A DNA stretch of 64,000 nt from Hydractinia symbiolongicarpus (taxonomy: Eukaryota; Cnidaria; Hydrozoa; Anthoathecata; Hydractiniidae). The stretch is taken from NCBI RefSeq assembly GCF_029227915.1, contig NC_079889.1:558001-622000 (forward strand), given 5' to 3'. A program made the position numbers and the translations under genes. Below, one piece after another: positions 23,101-45,357 of the stretch. Within the stretch, counting starts at the first letter, position 1. Every line of letters begins with the position of its first letter. Below the pieces are notes generated by a model, which saw only the letters and a program-made list of their open reading frames with translations, did no database searches and had not been told where the DNA came from.

Positions 23101-25311
23101 TCAAAAAATTAGGTGCGAAAAAAAAGCGAAAAAAGAACTTTTCTCGAAATCATCACGCTGATTGGTATAATCTTGAAATTAAAAGGGCAAAATTTTTATC
23201 CATATGTCAATACAATAGCTGTTGCGTCTCATATTCTTCACAAATTAGCCTTATTTATTTATACGCGCTAATACTCGAGAATTTCACGCAACGGACTTAA
23301 AGTTATAGTAAAGTTATATTTCGCACTTCTTGTAATGCTAATAGTTCTAGAAGAATAAGAAAAGACGGCTTAGTATAGAAGTCAGTGGTGATTTTAAGAA
23401 AAGTTCTTCCTTCGCGCCTTTTCGCTCCTAATTTTTGCACATTTTTTTTTAATATATCTTACACCGTAAAAACTAGCAGAAGTTAAGTTTGCGCCGAACA
23501 AAGTAGATATTTTGTTTTACCTCCATAAATTCTGCTGCAGTAATGGTAGCATTTGAATCTTCCCTAAATTTATTAAATACTTTTTTCAGTCCATAATCAT
23601 CAACTTCATTCACTTTCTTCTTCTTTCGTACTGATCTTGATGTTGTTACGATTTCTGAAAAAAGACATTGCAGCTACAAGACAACTTTGTCATCTTAATT
23701 AGTTTTCTATTTTAAATTTATTTTACATTTTGCCTTAATTTTTGTCAGGCTCAAAAATTTTATACTCTAATAGCTCTTTGTCATAACCTTCAAGAAATAT
23801 GGATTGGTCCTTTTTGTTTAGCGTTCGGCATGAGAAAAGAATAAGTATCTTAGGCGGCTTTCTATTTGAGCGGTTGTTGTGCCTGCATGGATTTCGTAGC
23901 TCAAATAGGAGCTTTAACGAGTCCCTCGCAGGACCCTCATTGATAGCAGTATCAAGAGAACCTGAAAAAAATAACCTAGGTAAATATTCATAACAGTAAT
24001 ATTAAATTTAAGAATTCTGGTCTATATTACAATGCCCGTATACGTCTGTCTGTCTGTCACGCAAAATGGTAGCTTTGCTGCGCAATAGCGAGAAGAACGC
24101 AATGCGGTATAAAAAGGACGGGCAAACCCGTGGATTTTCCACGGGCTAACGACTAGTGTTTAGCAATATCTTTTTGAAAATCCATATAGATAGTTGTAGA
24201 CTGAACTAAAAGAAAGTGATGACTTTGCTTTAAAAAATGTTGTCATTTGAGATACTTTTGTTGTTAGAGTTTCCATAAAAATAAATTTTATCTTTACCCT
24301 AATTATTATAGTCACAATGCATGTAGCCTAGTCCCCTAGACTGCAAGCATTATTACTCGAACAGAATTACTCGCCTAATTACTTGCCCAAACAACAAAGC
24401 CTCCTCAAAAATATTTCCACGGTTAAACTTGAAATTGTAGCCAGTAAATTTTCACGCCCCTGTTTAGAGACATCTATTTTTAATACTTATTCAAACGTGG
24501 CGATTAAGAAAGGGGTCGTGTGACATTAAATAATTACTGCTGTTCAGAGAGAAGTATATTTCAAGTTCTTTGATCAGTTCTTTGATCAATTCCTTGTCCA
24601 AAAATGTCATATTTTAGATTCTCCTTAGCCTAGAGCAACTGAATTCCCGCTCTTTATTTATTGTGTTTATTCACACCTGGAATGGTTCAAACCACAGCAT
24701 CCTTAAAAAACCACTGAAATGTCTGTCGGATATCTCTTTAATAATGCCCGTACTTTGTCTGTCTTAGAAAGACGTGCTACGGGAACACCAATATCAAATG
24801 CGATATATTTTCATCCACTTTGTTGCGACGGTTAGATTTAAAGGACTGGCCAACACCCGTGAATTTTTCCACGGGCTGATGACTAGTCTCTTTAATAATT
24901 GCCGTATTTTGTCTTTCTCGCGGACCCCCCCCCCTTTTTTTGTGACGGGTAAATTCAATGGGTCGGGGCGTACCCGTGGATTTTTCCACCGCCTAACGAC
25001 TACTCTAAATTTTAAAGCCCGTAAATATCTGTCCCGCAAAATGGCAGCGCAAATAGCTAGACGTACGCAATGCGATATAAAAAGGGCGAGCAAATCCATG
25101 GATTTATCCACGCAAGCAACCGACTAGTTTATTCAAAATTCTCACCATCTGTTTCAAGTTCATTCTCTTCTTTAGCATTGTTCAAATACTCCACTTTGAC
25201 TACCATCGTAGTCGGGTTCACACTGACCTTAATATCTTTGTTTAAAGTTTCATCCTCCTTAAGTACCTTTGAGATGCTTCGAAAATCAACCTGCTTTGAG
25301 TGTACCGGCAT
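20130..25311 (-). CDS. Calmodulin-like EF-hand protein, 4 exons, complete
   Basis: Predicted 227-residue protein. Exons (minus): 25311-25146, 23654-23521, 22150-22004, 20366-20130. All junctions have GT/AG and phases agree (1, 0, 0). Residues 1-95 are an EF-free N-terminal extension with an acidic stretch and a basic patch (RKKKK, about residues 63-67). Four EF-hand units follow. Units 2 (DIDGDGRLDLKE, 122-133) and 4 (DLDRDGNINYAE, 196-207) have all canonical Ca2+ ligands. Units 1 (REDSNATITAAE) and 3 (DYMDTDFIPSVE) lack them and are probably structural. The DTEEEVVKAFKFFD linker is typical of the calmodulin/troponin C superfamily, so it probably senses Ca2+ and binds a partner helix. The partner is unknown and no close orthologue is recognised. 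Intron 1 holds four Helitron-like elements. Confidence 0.85.
23808..23945 (+). repeat. Dispersed repeat, copy 1
   Basis: About 140 bases matching 32388-32520 on the same strand: CAGCGTTC-GCATGA, TATCTTAGGCGG, TTGTTGTGC-TGCA, TTTCGTAGC and GGAGCTTTAA are shared. Copy 1 can also pair CTATTTGAGC with GCTCAAATAG. Lies in intron 1 of the EF-hand gene. Family not recognised. Confidence 0.65.
24021..24156 (+). mobile_element. Helitron-like non-autonomous element (136 bp)
   Basis: About 96% identical to 18972-19107 over its full length, with the same TC start, the same CCCGTGGA/TCCACGGG hairpin and CTAG end followed by T. The base before TC is G rather than A. Lies in intron 1 of the EF-hand gene. 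Confidence 0.85.
24733..24886 (+). mobile_element. Helitron-like element, array member 1
   Basis: Begins TCTCTTTAATAATGCCCG after an A and ends in ACCCGTGAATTTTTCCACGGG-type hairpin sequence, then CTGATGACTAG. Its 154 bases share internal text (ACCAATATCAAATGCGATAT, TCATCCACTTTGTTGCGACG) with the element at 6034-6199, defining a subfamily. Confidence 0.8.
24887..25003 (+). mobile_element. Helitron-like element, array member 2
   Basis: Starts TCTCTTTAATAATTGCCG immediately after the CTAG of member 1 and ends with CCCGTGGA-type hairpin, CTAACGACTAC (G to C in the last base). A C-homopolymer lies at 24926-24935. Confidence 0.75.
25004..25127 (+). mobile_element. Helitron-like element, array member 3
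   Basis: Starts TCTAAATTTTAAAGCCCG directly after member 2 and ends AACCGACTAG followed by T. The hairpin is degenerate (TCCATGGATTTATCCACG). Its end is only 17 bases from the 5' splice site of EF-hand exon 1 (25145-25144). Confidence 0.75.
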
Positions 25312-26514
25312 TTTGATAAGTCAATTAAAAGATAATTCTTTGTGTATGTTTCTTCCAAAGTCTTTATAAAAGTAATGTTAATTTGTTAATATAATCTAAC
25401 CATATGAGCTTGGATAAAAACAAATTTTATTCCAATATCTCACTGCTTTAACATCAAATAGTTTTTAGATTTAAGTACATAAAATAAAATTGATTAATTA
25501 AAATATCCAAAAATTTCGATTGATTGCTAGTTGTTAAATATTAATATACAAAAAAAAATTAAAAATTAAATTGTCGATTCAATACCATGGCAACAAGAAT
25601 ATTCCATGAGTTTGTTAAAAAGTTCTTCATCGTGCAGCGAATTTGGTTAAATGAAAAACACTTTGGAAAACTGTGTAGACCTGACAACAGTTAGAAAAGA
25701 AAGACTTTGGTTTATCTCGGACATTGCGTAATGATTTAACACCACCCCAAATTTGGATGATTTATTAATATGCGCTTGGCCTAGTATTAATGGAGTTCGC
25801 TTTGCGATCACAAGGTCTGTGGTTCGGTCAACAGCGTCGGCACGTTTAGCAAGCGGTTTCACCAGAGCTACGGATCAACCTATCCCATGTGAGAGAAATT
25901 GAATAAGCAAAGCCGGTCTATACCCAATATATACATTCAGAACACAGGACCGACGTTGATAAAAGTATTAAAGTGGTTATATCCTGGGTAAATATTCGGA
26001 TTATTAATATTAGGCCACTACGAGGTAAATTACCAGGACCGCGTGTTTTATTATGGATCTTTTCTCAGAGCTTTTTTTAAGATAAATATTTAACCTTACA
26101 AAAAGTGTATTGGAATCATTAAAAAGTAGCTTCTCAATCATAGTTAATCGCAGAGAAATCAAACGTTCTTTTACTCTGAGCGTGCTATGTCTTTCTGTCA
26201 TCAACTAATTAAAAACAATTACATATGAAGACGAATTTTTGTCCTTTTGTGTAGTTTGACCAGCTTTATTAAACTAATACATACTTGTCTTAAAATTTAA
26301 AAAGTCTACCACCTATGTATACCTTAATTAAATAATGGTCTGCACAGAAAAGGTAAAATGCAAGAAAAATTGATCATGCTGAAGTGATAAGCAAATAATT
26401 TGAAGAAAGCAATTGATTTTTATTTCTGAAACACAGCTTCCTGATCAAACAATCAGTTCAAGAAAATGGACAAACGTGTAAGATTTTTACATCAGATGGT
26501 GGTTGTGTGCAAAC
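25312..26514. other. Intergenic between divergent EF-hand and MMP genes
   Basis: Contains the presumed promoters of two divergently transcribed genes. No TATA box or other site could be assigned. One tRNA-like repeat lies at about 25765-25960. Confidence 0.5.
25765..25960 (+). repeat. Possible tRNA-headed SINE, diverged
   Basis: TAGTATTAATGGAG resembles an A box and GGTTCGGTC a B box, spaced as in a tRNA. CCCATGTGAGAGAAATTG follows and resembles the core of the SINE at 4391. The ATCACAAGGT-TGTTCG-like segment also recurs at about 26749-26775. Decayed and boundaries approximate. Confidence 0.4.
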
Positions 26515-29500
26515 ATGAAGCTGGTTATCATTCTATCAGTTATTCTCGTAGCATCTTGTAATGTGGATATAGAGGTAACCAAACTTATAATAGACAAGCT
26601 AGCATGACTGCTATACGCATCTATAAAATTATAATAGACAAGCTATCATGACTGATATACGCATCTATATATTTTCGAAGAAATTGGAGTGTAGGAAGTT
26701 AATTGAGAGTAGTGGTACTTGAGTAATTGATATAGGGTAGTGCTTATAATCACAAGGTTTCAAGTTCGAGTCTTCACTTCACAACAAACTATAAATATAG
26801 TGTTGTCAGACCATTTGGATCCTTTTACTAACCGCAGATCGGTTTAAGGTGGAACGAAGACAAAGTACAGTAATGCTATACGCTACAGTTGTCGAAGGGA
26901 AGAAAGAGTCAGTCGATAGGTGGGGAGGGGGGGATACCGAAAGACGATAGACTTTAGTTACCTACTAATTTTAGTCAGAACCCGAAACCATATAATACTT
27001 AAAAGAAAGTGACTGGAGGACCGAGAGGACGTTTTTTTGTGTATGTATGTACAATTTTTAAAATAAACAGTGTTTTAAAAATTGTACAAACTGTAGTAGC
27101 ATTGATTTCAGTACTTTACATTAGAGAAACATTTTGTTATGAATATTTAGGAGGCTCTCCCTATAGCATCAGATAATAAACCAGGCAAACTTAAACTTAT
27201 ATGATCATCTCTACTGTGAGAGCAAGCTTTCCTTTGTAAATGTGCTCACGAGGAAAAAAAAGTTAAGAATTTTTTGGATTGTGTTTTTGCGAACAAAGGA
27301 AGATAATGCCATGTGCGAAAAAATTCCTACGCATAAACATTCGCGAGTTAGATAAACTCCAATGCGCTCAAATAGTGTTTTATTTATTTTTTTCTGCAAA
27401 GACGATGCAAACATTATTAGAGAATATGGAAATTTAGAGTAGAAACTTCTAAGAATTTCAACACATAACGAGAGCAGACGTTTTTCTTTATAAGCAATTG
27501 AAATTCCAAAATGAGGTTTCAGGATGCTTTAAAAACTACTTTCTCAGGCTCAATATATGCTTAGGTTATGCTTAATGGCAAAAATATTTATTGGAATATG
27601 CTTATAAAAACACTACTACTAAAAATATTACTGGAATTTTAAACAAAAAAAATATTACTCGAATTCTAAACATCAGCAATTACAACTTATACAATTCACC
27701 ACATACTGGTTAATACAAACATAAAGAATAAAAAGAAAAACTGCTCACGAAACAAAAAACATAAAGGCTTCACAACATTTTCTTGGGCTAAAAAATGCCC
27801 AAATTTAAGTTATGCTTATAAATATTATGTTTATATAAAAAAAAATGTTTAAGGATTTTTAAACGTGAGTTGCGTCATTTTGTTTTTCATTTTTACAAAA
27901 TATTGAGTGAAAATGTCAATTCTTTTGCGGACGGTTTAACTATGCAGATCTTTTTCAAACATTTGGATATTTTTTCTGCACAAACAGACATTTCCAAATA
28001 ACACATACAAAAAAGGCTTTTTACATATTATAGAAATATTTGGAACGGTACGGCTATTACAATCCTAATAGCTTTAATGGCAAAACATTAACAGAATCTG
28101 TGAAAATCTTTCAAAGAACGTTTGGACTTGCAGCTACAGGTGTTGCTGATGATGAAACAAAGAAATTGATGAACACACCAAGATGTGGTATGGTTGATCA
28201 TCATATTGCTCCTCTCGAGGACACCAAATGGAACAAAACAGACCTTACATATTATTATTACAGTTACACACCTGATATGCCAAGGTCAGATCTTGAAAGA
28301 TTGACAAAGAGGGCTTTTCAATATTGGTCAGACGAAACACCTTTAACATTTACAGAAATAAAATCAGGTGATATAGTAATTGCGTAAGTATATATAATTG
28401 ATATGTTTTTATTTTATTTTTATTTATAATCGTTTCGTGATTTTTCTTAAAGGATTTATTAAAGGCTAGCATGGAAACCCTTCCCTCTTTGTGCTTCTTC
28501 ACACGAGCAAAAAGCGCGACCGTCCAGTTAAACCCGATTTTAAAGCGACAAATGTATAAGGGACAATACCATGGCAACCACGTAACTCTAATGACATAAA
28601 AACTGGCATAATAAGAATCACGAATGAATAAAAATTAATGCACAGAAGCGTATTTCGCACCCTCGTTCCCAGAGTTTTTTTTTCCTTTTAGATATGAGAG
28701 AAGACGGCGAAAAATATTTGACGTCATCTCTCATTATCAAGAAGGCAAAAAATCGTGGGGAAAATGGTGGCGTTTTTTCTCGCAAGTTTAAATTTCTTAA
28801 GTAACAAGCAAAGAGTAGTAAAGTTAAATAAAATATTAAAATTCTGTTTTTTAGACAAAATATAAATACGTTTAAAACATTATCCTGCGGTCAGTTTTGT
28901 TTCCTGTGAAAAGGTATATATTTGGCACGCGTACTAACTTTCGCACGCGTAGGCGAAAGCTAGTACGCCCGCGAAATAAGGTATTCGATTAGGACACTGT
29001 TATAATTACACTAGTTTCGGATCAAGAGCACATAGAGACGATAGAAAGAAGTGTGTATACCACTTTCATGGAAAGGGGACCACGTTGGCTCATGCATTTC
29101 TTCCACCAGACGGCCGACTTCACTTTAATGAAGACGAACTGTTTACTGATAGATCCACATCTGGTGAGGCATATAATTCTTTTTTTTTTTTTTGCCTACT
29201 TACTTAGATACAGTATTTACTTAAACGACCACACTATTTTTGATAAATAAATATTTAATAGGCGTCTCCCTCGAATGACCTCCTGCTCAATTTTCAAAAA
29301 GGCCGCTTGTTCGAGTAAATATGGGAGGCGCTTTGGGTATTTTCCAACATATTGTTGATCTGCACAGACTTGGTATTTCAGCCGGAAAATATTGCCAATT
29401 CGCACCTCCTTAGCAATACTTTAATAAGTCTTTGCTTGTCGTTAGAATTGAGCCATTTTAATAATCCAGACCTCGGTCTAAGATATAAAGATTCATCAAA

Positions 29501-30555
29501 AGGAATACAATATATATTAAAAAAAATATTTTCTTATTTTTTTGTTATATTTTGTTATTTCCTTTCATACTTATATTTTTCAGGCATTAACTATTTATGG
29601 GTAGCCACTCACGAAATGGGTCACGTATTAGGATTAGAGCATGACACAAAAAACAAAGATGCTGTGATGTACCCGTATTACAAAGCTTACGTGCCCAACA
29701 TGAAGTTACATGCAAATGATGTGTATAGAATACAAAAACAATACGGAAAATCCACAGGTGGTGGTTCAAATACCAAACCCCCTAAAACTGTACCACCGAC
29801 GCATCCAGTGACAAAACCTACTCAAGCAGGTTTGTGTTTAAATTTTCAGTATCATACAACAGTAGGTAGAAAGCCCCCACAGGCTTGAGAAGCAGAGATT
29901 GGACAATATTGAAGTCAAAGAATGCTTAGTTCGCACTTTATTGCTTTGCCAAATAACTCTTAGGTGCCAATTCAACGGGTGGGTGGGGACTTTGTGAAAA
30001 TATTATAAACATGGGGGGGGGAGGGAAAAGGTCTTAATAAACGGGAGATGGAGAATGTTAAGATGGTTGAAACATATAAAATGTTAATGTACAATAAGAA
30101 CTTTCTTCGACTGACGTAAGAATAGTGTGATGAAGAGAATGTTCAGTTTATTAAAGATGGCTTCTTACCGTTCACTCGTGTCCTTATTTTTCCTGAGTTA
30201 TCATATTATATAGGGTTAAGAAGCGTAGTTTACTTCTTTCACAAGAGAATTTTTTACAAAATTAATAAACCTAATAAACTCCCAACCTTGTTAGGACATC
30301 TAATAAGGTCGGAAGGGATAGGGAAAAAGCTCGAAATTAATAAACAGGGAGGGGGAGGGGGCGCTTATTTACAGGGAGGGGGAGGGGGCGTTTATTTAGC
30401 AACTGAGTCCCACAACTGATATATTGTTCTTTTTTTCCTTAGGATGTTTTGATCAAAGTGTTAACTGCGATGATTTTAAACAGCGCTGCAACGGTGATCA
30501 AAAATGGATTAATTTTATGAAAACAAATTGTAAAAAAACTTGTAACTTCTGTTAA
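26515..30555 (+). CDS. Secreted matrix metalloproteinase with C-terminal ShKT domain, complete
   Basis: Predicted 305-residue zinc endopeptidase cleaving extracellular proteins. Exons: 26515-26574, 28034-28383, 29015-29163, 29584-29829, 30443-30555, all GT/AG with matching phases. Residues 1-15 form a signal peptide. Residues 21-70 are the peptidoglycan-binding-like prodomain. The cysteine switch PRCGMVD (Cys71) keeps the enzyme latent. The catalytic domain includes AHAFLPPDGRLHFNEDE and the zinc site HEMGHVLGLEH (His196, His200, His206; Glu197), with Met-turn VMY at 214-216. A Pro/Thr linker leads to a six-Cys ShKT domain (Cys270, 277, 284, 298, 302, 305). There is no hemopexin domain and no furin site was noticed. 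Combining an M10 protease with ShKT rather than hemopexin makes it a small MMP; substrates are not predictable. Confidence 0.92.
26584..26672 (+). repeat. Tandem duplication, ~46-base unit x2
   Basis: TTATAATAGACAAGCTAGCA...GCATCTATA is repeated once with few changes, just after the first 5' splice site of the MMP gene. Confidence 0.75.
26720..26900 (+). repeat. Possible tRNA-headed SINE remnant
   Basis: TAGGGTAGTGC (A-box-like) and AAGTTCGAGTCTT (B-box-like) with tRNA-like spacing, sharing ATCACAAGGT with the remnant at about 25807. Intron 1 of the MMP gene. Weak. Confidence 0.35.
28929..28968. repeat. Strong hairpin in MMP intron 2
   Basis: GCGTACTAACTTTCGC and GCGAAAGCTAGTACGC pair as a 16-bp stem with one mismatch around an 8-base loop. 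It lies about 45 bases upstream of the exon 3 acceptor. Confidence 0.7.
29990..30060 (+). repeat. G-rich dispersed repeat
   Basis: AAACATGGGGGGGGGAGGG followed by CTTAATAAACGGGAGATGG matches the reverse complement of 34660-34712 (CCATCTCCTGTTTATTAAGC, CCCTCCCCCCCCC). It is an inverted pair in neighbouring genes. Confidence 0.6.
30344..30397 (+). repeat. 27-base G-rich tandem repeat x2
   Basis: ACAGGGAGGGGGAGGGGGCG plus (C/T)TTATTT occurs twice back to back. The four G-runs per unit could form a G-quadruplex. Lies 46 bases before the last MMP exon. Confidence 0.7.
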
Positions 30556-31115
30556 GAAAATAAAGAAGAGATGAAAAAGTCTGTCTTGTTCCGTAGGTAT
30601 CTGTAAATAACAATCAAGCTACGAAATTTTCGCGGGATTGCTCAACCGCGGACGAAACTTTCGCTTAACGGTGAAAGTGCGGACGAAACTTCCGCGAAAA
30701 TAAGTTTAAATTACTGTAAAAGTTATAATTCAAATATTCGCCTAAGCTGTTATGTACTGGTATGTACTAGTATATTCCCTAAATTTAAAATTGCTGATGA
30801 CGTCACAGAAAAAATGTTGGTGTCAACAAAAATTCTGCTAATATATTCCCTTTTTACCATACTACATTGTGAATAAACGAATGCAGAAGAAGGAAAAAAC
30901 GATCCTTGCAATGTTGTAGAAGAAGAACAGGAGAACCGTGGAATCGAAATCGCGTTTTTTTAATTCGTTGGTTCACAGAAACAATTTTGCGAAAATGAAA
31001 GAAAGGATAACCAAGAAAACTAATGTTATCTCGTTGAATGTTGTCTCCCCGGCAAAGAAAAAGATATTTTGAAGTAGAAGGATTGTGGGTAAGTCAATTT
31101 GTCTCGAGACAAAAC
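30556..31115. other. Convergent intergenic space with a CG-containing fold-back
   Basis: 3' flanks of the MMP (+) and CatSper-like (-) genes. GCGGACGAAACTT(T/C)CGC occurs twice in 30650-30700, and AATTTTCGCGG (about 30625) pairs with CCGCGAAAAT (about 30690), forming a repeat-derived hairpin. ATTGCTGATGACGTCA at about 30790 belongs to the dispersed TGACGTCA motif. Confidence 0.4.
30559..30564 (+). promoter_or_regulatory. Possible polyadenylation signal of the MMP gene
   Basis: AATAAA lies 4 bases after the TAA stop. It would give a very short 3' UTR; later signals may be used instead. Confidence 0.35.
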
Positions 31116-43262
<12,147 letters not shown>

Positions 43263-44040
43263 TTCTCAATCGAGGTTTAGAAGTAGGTTTGAATATAACA
43301 TTCATGCATTTATTTCTAGTATGCAAATGATATAATTGAACTATCTATACACTGCTAGAATATTATAGAAGCAAAGAGCCGCCACAGAAATGCACAGTTG
43401 TGATAAAAATTAAGACTTCTTGTACTGATAGTAAACAAGCTAAGGTGTTTTCTGGCTATTTATGTATATACAACATAAGCGAAAGGCACATAAAAACTAA
43501 TAAACAAAAATGCAAAACCAGATAATTATATTATGTAAAAAGATGAACCAGACCCTTGTTAGGGAAAGAATTACACTACACTTTCCTTCACAAGTCACAA
43601 CCATAAGTTAAAACAAATAATCATATTCTTATAATATATATTCATAAAATATGTTTTCCTTTTCCAGGTATCGTTTTCAAATTCATATTTTTTAAAAGAA
43701 ACATAATGTTTCTTGAGCTGAGATTACAGGTACTTTTAATTGCTAATTGCTAAAATATTTAGAAAATTGAAGAAGTGCATTGATAGATTAATATAGGTCT
43801 CTTGCTAATATGCATTTTAAAGGTATAACACAGGGTCTGACTTTATACTCTATTTCCAGAAAATCTCTTTCCAAGTTAAGAAACATCCAGGATGAACCCA
43901 AAAAGAGAGCGCAAATTTTATCTTCAAAAAGAACGTAAACTTAACTATTCCATACATTTTTGATTTAATAAATTCGACACATTACATAAACTTAAACTCA
44001 TTTAAAATGAACTAACTTTTATATACTACAATATTAAATA
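43263..44040. other. 5' flank of the CatSper-like gene
   Basis: Presumed promoter and 5' UTR. No TATA box or clear regulatory site assigned. Confidence 0.35.
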
Positions 44041-44388
44041 CAGTTGACTCTCTCTAATTCACATCTAATAAAGGAGAATTCAAATTCAAATAAGAGATGT
44101 TTAGTTTTATAAAACATTTTGGTGCTGAGTAGAAACGAAAAAAACATCAAGTTCTGTTTATATTAACTGCGGTTATTACAAGCAAACTTTGATAGGGACA
44201 CGTTGATAAAAAGATCTAATTATCAAAACATTTAAAAATTAAACGATGACCTGCCGACATCTTTATCATAACACTACATAAGTTTATGAATGAGAGAATT
44301 TTCTGAAGGGACTTGAAATTTCGTTCAAATTATGGAAGTTTTTAAATTATAAAGTTAAGGAGATTCAAATTAAAGAGAGAATCAACTG
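44041..44388. mobile_element. Tc1/mariner-type MITE (348 bp)
   Basis: CAGTTGACTCTCTCTAATTC at the left matches, inverted, TTAAAGAGAGAATCAACTG at the right, with TA on both sides (44039-44040, 44389-44390). TA duplication and short TIRs fit a mariner-class MITE. Non-coding. A left-end relative lies at 16509. Confidence 0.8.
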
Positions 44389-44810
44389 TAATAATTATAG
44401 AAAGTCCACATCTAAAGAAAAAACATCAACAATGATATTTATTCAATGACAAATTCTAGAAATTACCAAGCCTTAAAAAACATGTTTGTACAAAAGGTTT
44501 TTGAGAATTATCTCTGAATAATTCTATTTTGATCTTTTTTAGTTCTACATTTGGCTTGATTGGAATCACTTTTATCTAGCATAAACACAGCTTCTAAACA
44601 TCATAAAAAGATTTATTTGTTATATATTTCCTATTCTCTTTTATTTCAAGTTAAAATAGATTTGTAAACAAACAAAATCTTCAACCCTCCAGGACCTGTC
44701 CCTTTCATTGGCAAACTCATACAGCATTTTCCAAGGTTTCGTAAAAAAACTTTGTTGGCAAACACAATACATTTCCCGGACTGTGTACAAACCTGTTTTT
44801 TTAGTGTTCT

Positions 44811-45357
44811 CATCATCATCATTCTCGGCTTAACGTCCATTTTCCATGCTAGCATGGGTTGGACGGGGTATACTAATGACCCTCTTCCAATCTGATCTAG
44901 ACTGTGTTAGATCTAAACTCAACTTCCTCTGTATCAAGTCTGTCCTTATAACCTCCTGCCAAGTCTTTCTCGGTCTGCCTCTGGGCTTTGCCCCAGGAAC
45001 TATCAAGTCTCTACACTTTCTTACCCAATTATCCTCCTCCATTCTTTCCAAGTGCCCCAGCCAATTCAATCTTCTTATCTGGATAACATCTTTAATTCTA
45101 CGGAGATTTAGCCTTCTTCTCAGCTCATCTGAACTCTTTCTGTCTCTCAGACTGGCGTTACACATCCACCTAAACATTCTCATATCATTCCTTTCTAAAC
45201 GGTCAAGATCTTCCTGCTTCACTGCCCATGTCTCACTACCATACAACATAACACTTCTTACACAGGCCTCATACAACCTACCTTTTAACTCAATTGACAA
45301 GACACTGCTAGTCAACAAAGGAAGTAACTCTCTGAACTTTTTCCAAGCAGAACCTAT
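44811..45357 (-). mobile_element. 5'-truncated non-LTR retrotransposon (LINE), 3' end
   Basis: Encodes the C-terminal part of a LINE polyprotein, open over ~170 codons without stops: LYEACVRSVMLYGSETWAV, LNWLGHLERM, GRPRKTW. These motifs are standard downstream of the reverse transcriptase in many animal LINEs. The element ends in a short GAT-repeat tail (TCATCATCATCATTC on the plus strand), typical of LINE 3' ends. The RT domain itself is missing by 5' truncation. Confidence 0.85.

Noticed and set aside
20130-25311. EF-hand gene as EFCAB9, the CatSper Ca2+ sensor, clustered with the channel
   Set aside because: Its layout (N-terminal extension, canonical loops 2 and 4) does not look like EFCAB9 as I know it, and an MMP gene lies between. 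Co-location alone is not evidence.
29352-29888. 178-codon open frame as a single MMP exon
   Set aside because: The first part reads through the intron; the exon begins at the acceptor before 29584, where the catalytic helix sequence joins in phase.
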